Of a stretch of DNA of 64,000 nt, positions 18,427 through 26,553 are shown piece by piece. A program made the position numbers and the translations under genes. The stretch comes from Dysosmobacter sp. Marseille-Q4140. GTDB lineage: Bacteria; Bacillota; Clostridia; Oscillospirales; Oscillospiraceae. The notes beneath the pieces are model-generated. The model was not told the DNA's origin, made no database searches, and was given only the letters and a program-made list of their open reading frames with translations. The first letter of the stretch is position 1; every line of letters begins with the position of its first letter. Location: assembly GCA_018228705.1 (NCBI GenBank), contig CP073694.1, forward strand, positions 3,038,001 through 3,102,000, read 5' to 3'.

Positions 18427-18753
18427 TCACACCGTCCTCTCCAGCAGCGCCTTGAGCGATCGCTGGATGTCGGCGTAGAGGGCACAGGCCTCCCAGACAT
18501 TCACGGCGGTGATGCGTCCCATGTTGGCCAGGGTGGTGAGCTGATTGAGGTTGTTGCCCTGGGCTTTCAGGGCCTTGATGAACTCCGCCAGCGCGTCGAT
18601 CCGGACGATCTCCTTGCCAACGGCGCAATCGGTCAGATATTGGGTGAGGTTCACGCCGCACGCTTCCGCCTTTTGGTGGATGCGCCGGGAGTCCGCCTCG
18701 GTCACATAAAACGTCAGAGGAACGGATTTCGTTCGGTTGGGTTTCTTGCTCAA
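18427..18753 (-). CDS. MobC-like relaxosome accessory protein
   Basis: 108 aa. The N-terminal segment (KSVPLTFYVTEADSRRI) resembles the ribbon-helix-helix start of plasmid/ICE mobilisation proteins. A helical part follows, and the region with NLNQLTTLANMGR matches the bacterial mobilisation (MobC) signature of Asn-Asn-Leu-Asn-Gln followed by a helix. Such proteins assist the relaxase at oriT. TTG 18753 is used as start because AAGGAGG lies just before it. It immediately precedes the relaxase part of the chimera, the normal mobC-relaxase order. Confidence 0.85.
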   Translation of the reverse strand: MSKKPNRTKSVPLTFYVTEADSRRIHQKAEACGVNLTQYLTDCAVGKEIVRIDALAEFIKALKAQGNNLNQLTTLANMGRITAVNVWEACALYADIQRSLKALLERTV

Positions 18754-18812
18754 GTTGATCCTCCTTTTTTGGCTTCCTGAAAAGGGGGTGCAGGGCTTCG
18801 GCCCGCAAAGAG

Positions 18813-19670
18813 ATGCCGAAGGCAGTGTTGGGGAAGCTGCCGGTGTACAACAAGCTGATGGTGGAGGGCCACCGGCTGCCCGGCCTGATCCCCTATCTGC
18901 GCGGGCACCAGGACCTGCTGGACGAGATGCTGACGCCGGGGACGCCCCGCAACGAGGGATACATCCGGTGGAAGGGGAAGCTGGAGCATCTGGAGGACGA
19001 GCTGCAGTCCTTTGTCAAAAACACGCAGTGGATGCTGGACGAGTTCTTTCAGGAACTGCCGTCCAGAAGGCGGCAGGACTATATCCGGGCCTATGCCCGA
19101 TACCGGGATGTGATCGAGGACGCGATGCAGGCAAAGCAGGACGTGGAGGATGAGGGAGAGGAGTGGGAGGATCGAACCGTGGATCTGGACACGATCTCCT
19201 TTACGTTTCCCGTGAACATCTCGCTGGTTCCCGTTCTGGACCCGAAGACCCGCCGGCCGACGCTGGCGGAGCAGATGACCTTTGAGAGCCTCCCGGGCTT
19301 TTTGTACATGGACCTGTACAAGGGGATGGCCGCCGGAAATCTACCCCGGCGCTGCGCTCACTGCCGCCGGTGGTTCTTGGCGATGGGCGGATATGATACC
19401 CGCTACTGCAACCGGGTGGTGCCGGGCACCAACGGAAAGACCTGCCGGAAGGTGGGCGCCCATGAGCGGGAGAAGGAGAAGCAGAAGACGGAGACGGCGG
19501 CCCGGGAGTACAACCGGACCTATAACCGCCTGAAGGCACGGAAGCGGCGAGGCCGGATCACCGTAGACGAGTGGAACCGGCAGGTGGCACAGGCCCAGGA
19601 GCTGAAGGACGCGTTCACGGCCCGGAAGATGACCAAGGAAGCGTATGTGAAAAAACTCAATGAGCTGTGA
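18813..19670 (+). CDS. DUF6076-like zinc-binding protein, possibly 5'-truncated
   Basis: 285 aa as read from ATG 18813. No enzyme function is recognised. The middle part contains a Cys-rich site, RRCAHCRRWF followed by YCNR and a third Cys block, which looks like a zinc finger and is typical of proteins annotated DUF6076 in Clostridia (family name from memory, not searched). The C-terminal 80 residues are a charged helix. There is no good ribosome site before ATG 18813, and the same frame stays open back to 18759, beside the mobC start. The N-terminus may therefore have been lost when the element was rearranged. Confidence 0.65.
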   Translation: MPKAVLGKLPVYNKLMVEGHRLPGLIPYLRGHQDLLDEMLTPGTPRNEGYIRWKGKLEHLEDELQSFVKNTQWMLDEFFQELPSRRRQDYIRAYARYRDVIEDAMQAKQDVEDEGEEWEDRTVDLDTISFTFPVNISLVPVLDPKTRRPTLAEQMTFESLPGFLYMDLYKGMAAGNLPRRCAHCRRWFLAMGGYDTRYCNRVVPGTNGKTCRKVGAHEREKEKQKTETAAREYNRTYNRLKARKRRGRITVDEWNRQVAQAQELKDAFTARKMTKEAYVKKLNEL

Positions 19671-19681
19671 GAAAGCAGGAG

Positions 19682-19703
19682 GCCTGTCCCGAGAGGGACA
19701 GGC
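19682..19703 (+). terminator. Possible terminator after the DUF6076-like gene
   Basis: A 9-bp stem GCCTGTCCC/GGGACAGGC with a GAGA loop, followed by a short pyrimidine stretch (TTCC). The U tract is weak. Confidence 0.45.
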
Positions 19704-19741
19704 TTCCTGTGCTGTGTGGTAGTTTATTTTGTCGGCAAGTT

Positions 19742-20044
19742 TTACGAAACGGAACAGGCATCTGTCTCAGCTTCTTCGGCTGATGACAGATGCCTGTTTT
19801 CTTGGTAATAATTCAATTCGCCGGCCAATTCCCATGCCAGACGGAATCCGCAGAGAAAGCTGTCCAGGGACCGCTCTTCGATGATGTGGTTCTGAGTGTC
19901 GATGATCTGCAACACCAGTTTCCTCTCTGGCTTTTCCAGCCGCTCGATCAGCTGGCGGTGGCAGGTCTCGACTTCCTGTTCGTACTCCGCCAAGGGCAGA
20001 GGGGTGTAGAATCGGTCGTACAGTGATCTCAGGGTCTCGTTCAT
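19742..20044 (-). CDS. Small helical protein of mobile-element type
   Basis: 100 aa. A mostly helical, acidic protein with the block YEQEVETCHRQLIERL and later FLCGFRLAWELAGEL. The latter resembles small proteins often encoded in clostridial elements and prophages (DUF6809-like, uncertain). ATG 20044 has AAGGAGG upstream, which supports this start. Its final codons form one arm of a long hairpin (19752-19799) that may also act as a convergent terminator. Confidence 0.7.
   Translation of the reverse strand: MNETLRSLYDRFYTPLPLAEYEQEVETCHRQLIERLEKPERKLVLQIIDTQNHIIEERSLDSFLCGFRLAWELAGELNYYQENRHLSSAEEAETDACSVS
19752..19799 (+). terminator. Long hairpin overlapping the 3' end of the small helical gene
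   Basis: Arms AACAGGCATCTGTC and GACAGATGCCTGTT are perfectly complementary, and TCAGC/GCTGA pairs again inside. It is followed by TTTTC on the plus strand, so it could stop transcripts coming from the DUF6076-like gene. Confidence 0.6.
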
Positions 20045-20827
20045 GTGTCTCGCCTCCTTGCAGCAAGACACCAGTGCCTGAGCGCCTGTGCGGCCGCATT
20101 GGCTGTTGCCATCGGATTGCTGCTGCCCCAGATCGCGCTGTCTCTGCAAGACCAGCAGCTATCCGGCCAAGTGGACACATACGAAACAGCGCCGGTAAAA
20201 TTTTATGCCTCCCGGCAGGTCACAGATACGCTGAAACTGCTGGGAGAGGATTGGGCGACCCTTTCTCTGCCCGCGTCCTATGCCCGGATGCGTATGGAAC
20301 AGGTTTACGAGGCAGCTGAGACGTTTTTGAGCGGCTTGGAGCAAGCCGGCCTTTTTGCCGGCGACCCACAGGGGTTTTCCCCTGTTTCAGCCGCCCCGCT
20401 GCTGTACTTCCGCAATGGCTCCGCCGCAGACGCGGATTTCCACGAGTCCGATCCGCTGGAGGATCCTGTTTCCATGACATCTACCAGAACGTCGGCCATT
20501 GTGTGGAACTGTACGCTCTCAGACGAAACCGGCTCCTCAGTTCGGCTGACAGTGGATGATGCCACCGGCCTGGTGACCTCTGTAAGCTGCTGGATAGAGC
20601 AGGCGGCGGGGCCTGTCAGCGTGGAGGAAAAGTGGGATCAGCTGCGGACGTTTGCCGACTCCTGCAGCGTGTTTTTGAGCGGATACTATGAACTGGAGCC
20701 GGGGACCGTGCAATACGGTGCATATCCGGACAGCGCCTGTGTGACCTTAGATGCGGGGCAAAACGCTTGTACGGCGCAAAAGCGCGCTCCTTCACGCGGA
20801 GACTGGGTTTGGCTGACCGTATTATAG
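20045..20827 (+). CDS. Putative exported/membrane-anchored protein, start uncertain
   Basis: 260 aa from GTG 20045. One hydrophobic segment (about residues 14-34) looks like a signal anchor; the rest is extracytoplasmic in composition, with SDETGSSVRLTVDDATG suggesting a beta-sandwich. No known family is recognised. The proposed start touches the start codon of the divergent gene at 20044, and no ribosome site is visible, so the real N-terminus may have been removed by the neighbouring element, leaving a truncated gene. The C-terminal 15 residues also look atypical. A clear terminator follows. Confidence 0.55.
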   Translation: MSRLLAARHQCLSACAAALAVAIGLLLPQIALSLQDQQLSGQVDTYETAPVKFYASRQVTDTLKLLGEDWATLSLPASYARMRMEQVYEAAETFLSGLEQAGLFAGDPQGFSPVSAAPLLYFRNGSAADADFHESDPLEDPVSMTSTRTSAIVWNCTLSDETGSSVRLTVDDATGLVTSVSCWIEQAAGPVSVEEKWDQLRTFADSCSVFLSGYYELEPGTVQYGAYPDSACVTLDAGQNACTAQKRAPSRGDWVWLTVL

Positions 20828-20843
20828 AGCGTGCAGACATAAC

Positions 20844-20881
20844 AAAAGCCATCGCAAGCAAACTGCTTGCGATGGCTTTTT
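20844..20881 (+). terminator. Terminator after the exported protein gene
   Basis: A 17-bp perfect stem (20844-20860 with 20864-20880), 3-base loop, and T-rich 3' end. Confidence 0.93.
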
Positions 20882-20980
20882 CTGCCGGAGATCTCAAAGG
20901 ATACCTTTTGAAATTAAAAGATCTGGGATTTCGCCGGCTGGATTGCAGAGCAGCTGCTGCGAGGTCCGGCAAGGATGCGT

Positions 20981-21841
20981 TTACTCCATCCAGTGGATCC
21001 AGTTGGCGGCAAAGAGGTTGTCCTTGAGACACACAAAGTGGAATGCCCCGCTCATAGGGATCTCCGCCAGATCGAACCGGGCCAGAGTTCCTGCTGTCAG
21101 CTCCCTGGCCGCCACCGGTGCGTACAGGAAAGAAATGCCCAGCCCATTTGCCACCAGGGATTTGATGGTGGAAAAATCGCTGATGGTCACCACGCCGGGG
21201 AAGCTGTCCAGGGAACAGTTCCGGCGGTGGAGGCCCTCCTCGAAGATGGCCCGGGTGCCGGAGCCCGGCTCCCGCAGGATCAGCCGCTCACCGGTCAGCT
21301 CGTCCAGCGCCACCGCCCGGTCTGCCAGCCGGTGGTCGGGGGCACAGACGCCGAAAAACGCCTCCTGCCGGTAGAGCCGGGCATCGTAGCGGCTGCGGTC
21401 AAAGTAGCCCTCCACCAGAGCAAAGTCCAGCCGGCCCTCCTCCAGCGCCTGCAGCAGCACCTGGGTATTGTCCACCAACAGAGAAAAGGAGGCCTCCGGC
21501 TGGGAGCGCAGGAAACGCTCCACCTGAGGGGCAATGACGTATTCCCCAATGGTTTTGGAGGCGCCCACCCGCAGGGAGATGGGGGCGGCCGCCGCCATGA
21601 CGGTTTCGATCTTCCGGCTGTTATAGGCCATGGAGCGGGTGAATTCCCGCAGCCGGACCCCCGCCTCTGTCAGCCGCAGGACTTTCCCCTCGTAGGAAAA
21701 GAGGCGGCAGCCATAGTGCGCCTCCAGATAGTGGATATGGTGAGTCACCGCGGGCTGCGTCAGGCACAGCCGCTCCGCTGCGCGGGTATAGTTCATGGTT
21801 TCGCACAGAGTGAGAAATGTGTTCCAGCGCGGATCCAGCAT
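20981..21841 (-). CDS. LysR family transcriptional regulator
   Basis: 286 aa, the standard length. The N-terminal helix-turn-helix (about 1-60) has the family pattern with NYTRAAERLCLTQPAVTHHIHYLE. The effector domain (about 88-286) has two periplasmic-binding-like lobes; VGASKTIGEYV begins the first. It is divergent from yeiH, with a 21-bp palindrome in the gap. LysR regulators next to YeiH-family transporters normally control them, with sulfur or amino-acid metabolites as typical effectors; the effector here is unknown. Confidence 0.94.
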   Translation of the reverse strand: MLDPRWNTFLTLCETMNYTRAAERLCLTQPAVTHHIHYLEAHYGCRLFSYEGKVLRLTEAGVRLREFTRSMAYNSRKIETVMAAAAPISLRVGASKTIGEYVIAPQVERFLRSQPEASFSLLVDNTQVLLQALEEGRLDFALVEGYFDRSRYDARLYRQEAFFGVCAPDHRLADRAVALDELTGERLILREPGSGTRAIFEEGLHRRNCSLDSFPGVVTISDFSTIKSLVANGLGISFLYAPVAARELTAGTLARFDLAEIPMSGAFHFVCLKDNLFAANWIHWME

Positions 21842-21862
21842 TGCACATCACCTATTATGTAA

Positions 21863-21883
21863 AATTATTGATATATAATAATT
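21863..21883. promoter_or_regulatory. Candidate LysR operator
   Basis: AATTATT-N7-AATAATT, a perfect 7+7 inverted repeat 22 bases upstream of the LysR start and about 80 bases before yeiH. It fits a LysR-type binding site (palindrome, A/T at the ends). Confidence 0.6.
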
Positions 21884-21963
21884 CTTCATTTTATTTTATC
21901 AATAAACCGGGCTATAATCAAGAACAGACAAGCCCAATACGCTGAGAAAGAGAGAGGAATCAC

Positions 21964-22995
21964 ATGAACTTTTTGAGAAAAACGGGAGCCGGACTGCTGC
22001 TATGCCTGGTCCTGGCTATCCCCAGCTGGCTGCTGGGGCGCGCTTTCCCGGTGATCGGCGGACCGGTCATCGCCATCCTGCTGGGCATGGTGGTGTCCCT
22101 GATCCTGCGGGACCGTACCCGCTACCAGGCCGGCATCGCCTTCACTTCCAAAAAGATCCTGCAATACGCGGTGATCCTGCTGGGCTTCGGACTGAATCTT
22201 TCCGAGATTGCCAAGGTGGGCGCCCGGTCCCTGCCCATTATCTGCACCACGATTACCATATCTCTGGTGATCGCGTTTTTGCTGCGCAGGTGGATGAAGA
22301 TTCCCGCCAATATCTCCGTGCTGGTGGGTGTGGGCTCTTCCATATGCGGCGGCAGCGCCATCGCCGCCACCGCCCCGGTCATCGGAGCCGACGATGAGGA
22401 GATCGCCCAGGCCATCTCCGTGATCTTCCTGTTCAACATCCTGGCGGCGCTGTCCTTCCCCACCCTGGGCGGCGCCATGGGTATGAGCAACGAGGGCTTC
22501 GGCCTCTTTGCCGGCACTGCCATCAACGACACCTCCTCCGTCACGGCGGCGGCCTCCACCTGGGACACTCTCCACGGCACCAACGGCTCGGTGCTGGAGT
22601 ACGCTACCATCGTCAAGCTGACCCGGACCCTGGCCATCATCCCCATCACGCTGGTGCTGGCTGTCTGGAGGACCTGGCAGGCCAAGCGGGGCGGCGGCGC
22701 CTCCAGCGGCTCCTTCGACATCAAGAAGATCTTCCCCTTCTTCATCCTCTTCTTCGTCCTGGCCTCCGTTATCACCACCGTGGCCACCATGTCCGGCGTA
22801 GACGCCGGCGTGTTCAAGCCCTTCAAGGAGCTGTCCAAGTTCTTCATCATCCTGGCCATGGCGGCCATCGGCCTCAATACGGACATCGTCAAGCTGGTGA
22901 AATCCGGCGGCAAGCCCATCTTCATGGGCGCCTGCTGCTGGGCGGGCATCACCTGCGCCAGCCTCATCATGCAGCATCTCCAGGGGCTCCTGTAA
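21964..22995 (+). CDS. YeiH/UPF0324 family putative sulfate exporter
   Basis: 343 aa, about 10 membrane segments, full family length. Recognisable family blocks are ILLGMVVSL with the following [49 protein letters not shown] and AAIGLNTDI. Members are called putative sulfate exporters; transport has been shown for few of them. It forms an operon with the flavoprotein at 23039 and is divergent from a LysR gene. In the promoter region TATAAT near 21915 is a good -10, with only a weak -35. Confidence 0.93.
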   Translation: MNFLRKTGAGLLLCLVLAIPSWLLGRAFPVIGGPVIAILLGMVVSLILRDRTRYQAGIAFTSKKILQYAVILLGFGLNLSEIAKVGARSLPIICTTITISLVIAFLLRRWMKIPANISVLVGVGSSICGGSAIAATAPVIGADDEEIAQAISVIFLFNILAALSFPTLGGAMGMSNEGFGLFAGTAINDTSSVTAAASTWDTLHGTNGSVLEYATIVKLTRTLAIIPITLVLAVWRTWQAKRGGGASSGSFDIKKIFPFFILFFVLASVITTVATMSGVDAGVFKPFKELSKFFIILAMAAIGLNTDIVKLVKSGGKPIFMGACCWAGITCASLIMQHLQGLL

Positions 22996-23038
22996 AACTT
23001 TTCCACATCGCTGAAAAACAGAAAGGAAGCGGATCGCT

Positions 23039-23935
23039 ATGTACGACATCCTCATCATCGGAGCGGGTCCCGCGGGCATCAGCGCGGGCATTTACGCCGT
23101 CAGCCGGGGCAAACGGGCCTTGGTTCTGGAGAAGGCCCAGGTGGGCGGCATCATCGGCAAGGTGTCCACTGTCACCCATTACACCGCCATCGAGACCCAG
23201 GAGACCGGCGCCACCTTTGCCGCCCGCATGAAGGAGCAGGTCCTCCGGGCCGGGGTGGAGATCGTCTACGCCGACGTCACCGGCGTGACGCTGACGGGGG
23301 AGGTCAAGACCGTCGTCACCGACAAGGGCACCTATGAAGCCAAACGGATCATCCTGGCCAATGGCGGCACGCCCCGGAAGCTGGGTATCCCCGGCGAGGC
23401 GGAGCTGGCCGGCAGGGGCATGGGCATGAACGCCGCCCGGGACGGCGCCGCCTATACCGGCAAAAACGTCTACGTGGTGGGCGGCGCCGACGGCGCCGTG
23501 AAGGAGGCGCTGTACCTGGCCTCCTTTGCAAAGCACCTGACCATCATCCACTTCGAGGACCAGCTGGGCTGCATCGCCGAGTTCCGCCAGAAAGTGGCCG
23601 CCGCCGGAAACATCTCCCTGCGGCTGGCCTCCCGGCTCCGCGCCGTCTATGGGGAGACCCGGGTGGAGCGGCTGGAGATCGCCAATGAGCACGACGGTAC
23701 CATCGAGACCGTGGAGGACCCCGGCTGTGGGATCTTCGTCTACGCCGGCGTGACGCCCAACACGTCCCTCTACACGGAGCTGGCCCTGGAGGACGGATAT
23801 ATCCCCACCAACGAGAAGATGGAGACGGCCATCCCCGGCGTCTACGCCGCCGGAGACATCCGGGTCAAGCAGGTGCGCCAGGTGGCCACTGCCGTGGCCG
23901 ACGGTGCCATCGCCGCCATCAACGCCGCCATGTGA
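23039..23935 (+). CDS. Thioredoxin-reductase-like flavoprotein without the CxxC pair
   Basis: 298 aa. The FAD-binding Rossmann motif GAGPAGISAGIYA is at residues 8-20, the NAD(P) site VVGGADGAVKEA at about 146-157, and the C-terminal FAD motif VYAAGDIR at about 273-280. This is the two-domain fold of thioredoxin reductase. The redox Cys pair expected before DG (CATCDG type) is replaced by NAARDG at residues 131-136, so it cannot reduce thioredoxin by the usual mechanism. It is likely an NAD(P)H-dependent flavoprotein acting on another acceptor. It follows yeiH after 43 bases in the same operon. Confidence 0.9.
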   Translation: MYDILIIGAGPAGISAGIYAVSRGKRALVLEKAQVGGIIGKVSTVTHYTAIETQETGATFAARMKEQVLRAGVEIVYADVTGVTLTGEVKTVVTDKGTYEAKRIILANGGTPRKLGIPGEAELAGRGMGMNAARDGAAYTGKNVYVVGGADGAVKEALYLASFAKHLTIIHFEDQLGCIAEFRQKVAAAGNISLRLASRLRAVYGETRVERLEIANEHDGTIETVEDPGCGIFVYAGVTPNTSLYTELALEDGYIPTNEKMETAIPGVYAAGDIRVKQVRQVATAVADGAIAAINAAM

Positions 23936-23971
23936 GACGGGCGTTGCCCAGTATGCTCCTTAGCCGCTCAA

Positions 23972-24012
23972 CAAGCCCCGGAGGCGCTGCGCCGCAGTGC
24001 CTCCGGGGCTTG
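23972..24012 (+). terminator. Hairpin after the yeiH operon
   Basis: A 14-bp stem CAAGCCCCGGAGGC/GCCTCCGGGGCTTG with a 13-base loop. No U tract, so termination is likely but not certain. Apart from this hairpin the 244-bp gap before 24180 shows nothing clear. Confidence 0.6.
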
Positions 24013-24179
24013 CGCGATTTCCCGGCTTTCCGGAGGGACGGCGGCGGGCAGCGGGAAGGCCATGGGGAGAAAAAATGTTAGGATACATGCAACAACACGG
24101 GGCCGTCGGCTGTATAGAGAGTGTTCAGGGAGAGTACCTCCCATGAGCCGCTGAAATCTGAAGAAAGAAGGACGATCCT

Positions 24180-25084
24180 ATGAAAACCAAGCTGATGTCT
24201 GTACTGCTTTGCGCCGCGGTGATGGGAGCCATGACCGTATCGGTTTTTGCGGCGGAGCGGAACGAAAATGTGCCGGGAGGCGGGGAGACTTCGCCTTTGC
24301 GCGCGGAAGCATCGGAGACCCTGCATGATCAGACCCACCGCTATCCGATCGAAGTCAACGGTGAGGCCCTTGCGGCCTCCGCCTGCGTGATGATCCCGCT
24401 GCGGGCTGTGGCGGAGCCCCTGGGATTTACGGTGACCTGGGACAACGGCAGCGTCCTGGTGGACAATGGCATCATCCACACAAAAGTCACCATTGGTGTC
24501 GATCGATACGTGATCACCACCAGCAGGGAGGACCTGGTGGGGATGAGCGCGCCGTTTTCCCTGGGCGCGGCGCCGTATGTGGTTGAGGGCGTGACTTATG
24601 TTCCCCTGGGGCTGATTCATGCGCTGCTGGGCAATCAGGAGGGAACCGTGACGCTGGACGGCAACAAAATCTCCATTCAAACGAAGCCCGTGGAACTGGC
24701 CAATCCCTTTGTCAGCTGCGAAACCCTGGAGGAAGCGGAGCGGATTGCGGGCTTTTCCCTGGAGCTGCCCGGTCAGCTTCCCGACTGGATCCGGCGGACT
24801 ACGATGCGTGCCGTGGACTCTGCTATGATCGAGGTGACGTTCGAGGGACAGGACCGGGAGCTGGTGATTCGGAAGGGCACCGGCAGCCAGGATATCAGCG
24901 GAGATACAATGTCTATGACAGCGAGAAGGTCTGCTCGGTGGATGGCTGCCGGGTTGTGGTCAGGGGAACAGGCGGCAAGGCGGCGGTTGCGGTCTGGACG
25001 CGAGACGGTTATACTTATGCAGTGAGCGCTGAGCCGGGCGTGGAGCCGGAGATGATGACTGCACTGGCCGCCGCTGTGCGATGA
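24180..25084 (+). pseudogene. Exported copper-amine-oxidase-N/DUF4367-type protein, frameshifted
   Basis: A signal peptide (residues 1-25) is followed by a copper amine oxidase N-terminal-like domain (about 55-165, with the VMIPLRAVAEPLGFTVTWD pattern), a stalk module common in Clostridia. A DUF4367-like part (about 175 onward) follows. Near 24904 the frame is lost: the original frame ends at 25025 in an unrelated basic tail. The -1 frame instead continues the domain (VYDSEKVCSVDGCRVVV and on) to the stop at 25084, so one base is missing after GGAGA. The neighbouring sigma gene is also broken, which suggests a decaying cassette. Confidence 0.8.
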
Positions 25085-25157
25085 GGATCCGGCAGGCCCG
25101 TGCGGAAGCCCTGCACAGGCGGATTCCTATTCATTTTAAGAAGAGGGTGAAGAAGCA

Positions 25158-25784
25158 ATGGAGCGAGCCGGATATGGGCTTCCGGGGAACGTCGTCCTGC
25201 GTCCTTGTCCTTTCCATGCCCTCATAGCCTGGTGGCGCAGTGTTTTTGCCCGGCCAGAGGCCATGGAAACGGCCCGCCTGTCCGCTGCTGAACGGGAGGA
25301 GATCAACGCCCGGGCGGAGCGCCTTTTGGAGCGGCATGGAAACAGCGTGCTGCGGCTGGCGTATTCCTACCTTCACAACATGGACGATGCGGAGGAGATC
25401 CTGCAGGAGAGCCTGATCCGTTTTTTGCAGGCCGCGCCCAGCCTGGAAAATGAACGTCATGAGAAGGCATGGCTTCTGCGGGTGGCGGGAAACCTCAGCA
25501 AGAACCGGATCGCCTATAACCGGCTGCGGCACGCGGACCAGCTGGAGGAGACCCTGGCCGCGGAGCAAAGGGAGGACCTCTCTTTCGTGTGGGAGGCGGT
25601 GAAGCGCCTTCCGTCCTCCGACCGGGAAGTGATCCATTTGTTTTATTAAGAGGGCTTTTCCACTGCGGAGATCGCCGGGATCCTGGGGCAGAAGGAGTCT
25701 ACGGTCCGCTCCCGGCTGATGCGGGGGCGGGAGAAGCTGAGGCGTGTGCTGAAGGAGGCGTATGACTTTGGGGAGAGCGTATGA
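25158..25784 (+). pseudogene. ECF-type RNA polymerase sigma factor with internal stop
   Basis: The intact part (25158-25649) has region 2: LRLAYSYLHNMDDAEEILQESLIRFLQ, then AWLLRVAGNLSKNR. Region 4 begins LPSSDREVIHLFY, and then TAA (25647-25649) interrupts. The same frame continues directly with the missing helix-turn-helix (EGFSTAEIAGILGQKESTV and on) to 25784. In homologues the residue after FY is Tyr, so a TAT/TAC codon has become TAA. Without region 4 the protein could not recognise a -35 box. The frame's stop overlaps the anti-sigma gene, the usual coupling. Start at 25158 or at ATG 25263. Confidence 0.88.
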
Positions 25785-26397
25785 CGAGATCATGGAGCAT
25801 GTGGCGGTCACGGAACAGATGCGGCAGCGGATCCTGACCCGGGTGGCAGATACGGACTTCGCGCCCTCTGCCAGCGTCCCGCAGGTCCCTGCAGCCCGCC
25901 GGTATTGGGCAGCGGCGGCCTGCGCGGCGCTCTTGCTGGCGGGGGCGGCGGTGCTGCCGCGGTATCTGGATTTTCGGCACACCGTGCCCCGGCCGGGCCA
26001 GGTGGAGACGGTTCCCGGCTTCCGGGAGGTGTCCTCTCTGGCGGAGCTGGAAGCGGCCGTGGGGTTCGAGGTGGAGGTGCTGGAGACACTGCCTTTTGAG
26101 GTGACCGATACCGTCTATACGGCCTTCGGCAGCGAAATGGCGGAGATCAGATACTGCGGCGAGACGGAGACGGCGGTGCTGCGGAAGGCTGTGGGGATGG
26201 AGGATCCCTCCGGCGACTACACGCAGTATGAGGAGGAGCGGACACTCAGCATCAACGGGACATCCGTTGTGCTCAAGGGGGAAAATGGCCGGTATGTTTT
26301 GGCGCTTTGGCAAAAGGGCGCTTACGGCTGTTCCCTCCGCCTGACGGCAGGGATGGACCCGGAAACGTGGGAACAGCTTTTGCAGCCGCTGAGCTGA
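25762..26397 (+). CDS. Anti-sigma factor-like membrane protein with DUF4367
   Basis: 211 aa. A short cytoplasmic N-terminus (about 1-45, with the helix YDEIMEHVAVTEQMRQRIL) is followed by one membrane helix (about 50-68) and an extracytoplasmic DUF4367-like domain (about 90-211). This is the layout of anti-sigma or sigma-coupled sensor proteins in Clostridia. It overlaps the 3' end of the disrupted sigma gene and shares its extracytoplasmic domain type with the disrupted gene at 24180. With the sigma factor truncated it probably has no partner now. Confidence 0.8.
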   Translation: MTLGRAYDEIMEHVAVTEQMRQRILTRVADTDFAPSASVPQVPAARRYWAAAACAALLLAGAAVLPRYLDFRHTVPRPGQVETVPGFREVSSLAELEAAVGFEVEVLETLPFEVTDTVYTAFGSEMAEIRYCGETETAVLRKAVGMEDPSGDYTQYEEERTLSINGTSVVLKGENGRYVLALWQKGAYGCSLRLTAGMDPETWEQLLQPLS

Positions 26398-26553
26398 GAG
26401 AGCCGCAGATATTTCGGCAGGTGCCGGGGAAGGGCTGCGGCGGGTCCGTGGGCCGCTTGGCCGCCGGCTCGGCCCCCGGCGGGAGACCAGATCTCCGACG
26501 CCGGCGGTATCACTGCACAATGTCGGATATTTGCTGCCCTGCAAAAAAACGAT
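26398..26553. other. GC-rich gap left of the insertion sequence
   Basis: 156 bases with G/C-rich imperfect inverted repeats around 26440-26490 that could end the anti-sigma transcript. No gene is visible. Confidence 0.4.

Larger units (their letters stand above)
16132..20044. mobile_element. Deleted integrative/mobilisable element (approximate extent)
   Basis: This tract contains a Fic gene, an integrase with a residual relaxase domain, a MobC-like gene, a DUF6076-like gene and a small element-type gene, next to tRNA-Arg. No replication, type IV coupling or cargo genes remain. The ends are not defined: the tRNA 3' end is not repeated to the right as far as could be seen by eye. The boundaries given are gene boundaries, not att sites. 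Confidence 0.5.

Noticed and set aside
16060..20830. Direct repeat of the tRNA-Arg 3' end as attR of the element
   Set aside because: No copy of the T-arm/acceptor sequence was found by eye to the right; the element boundary remains unknown.
25647..25649. Readthrough or recoding of the TAA in the sigma factor gene
   Set aside because: TAA is not a selenocysteine or pyrrolysine codon and no recoding context is visible; nonsense mutation is simpler.
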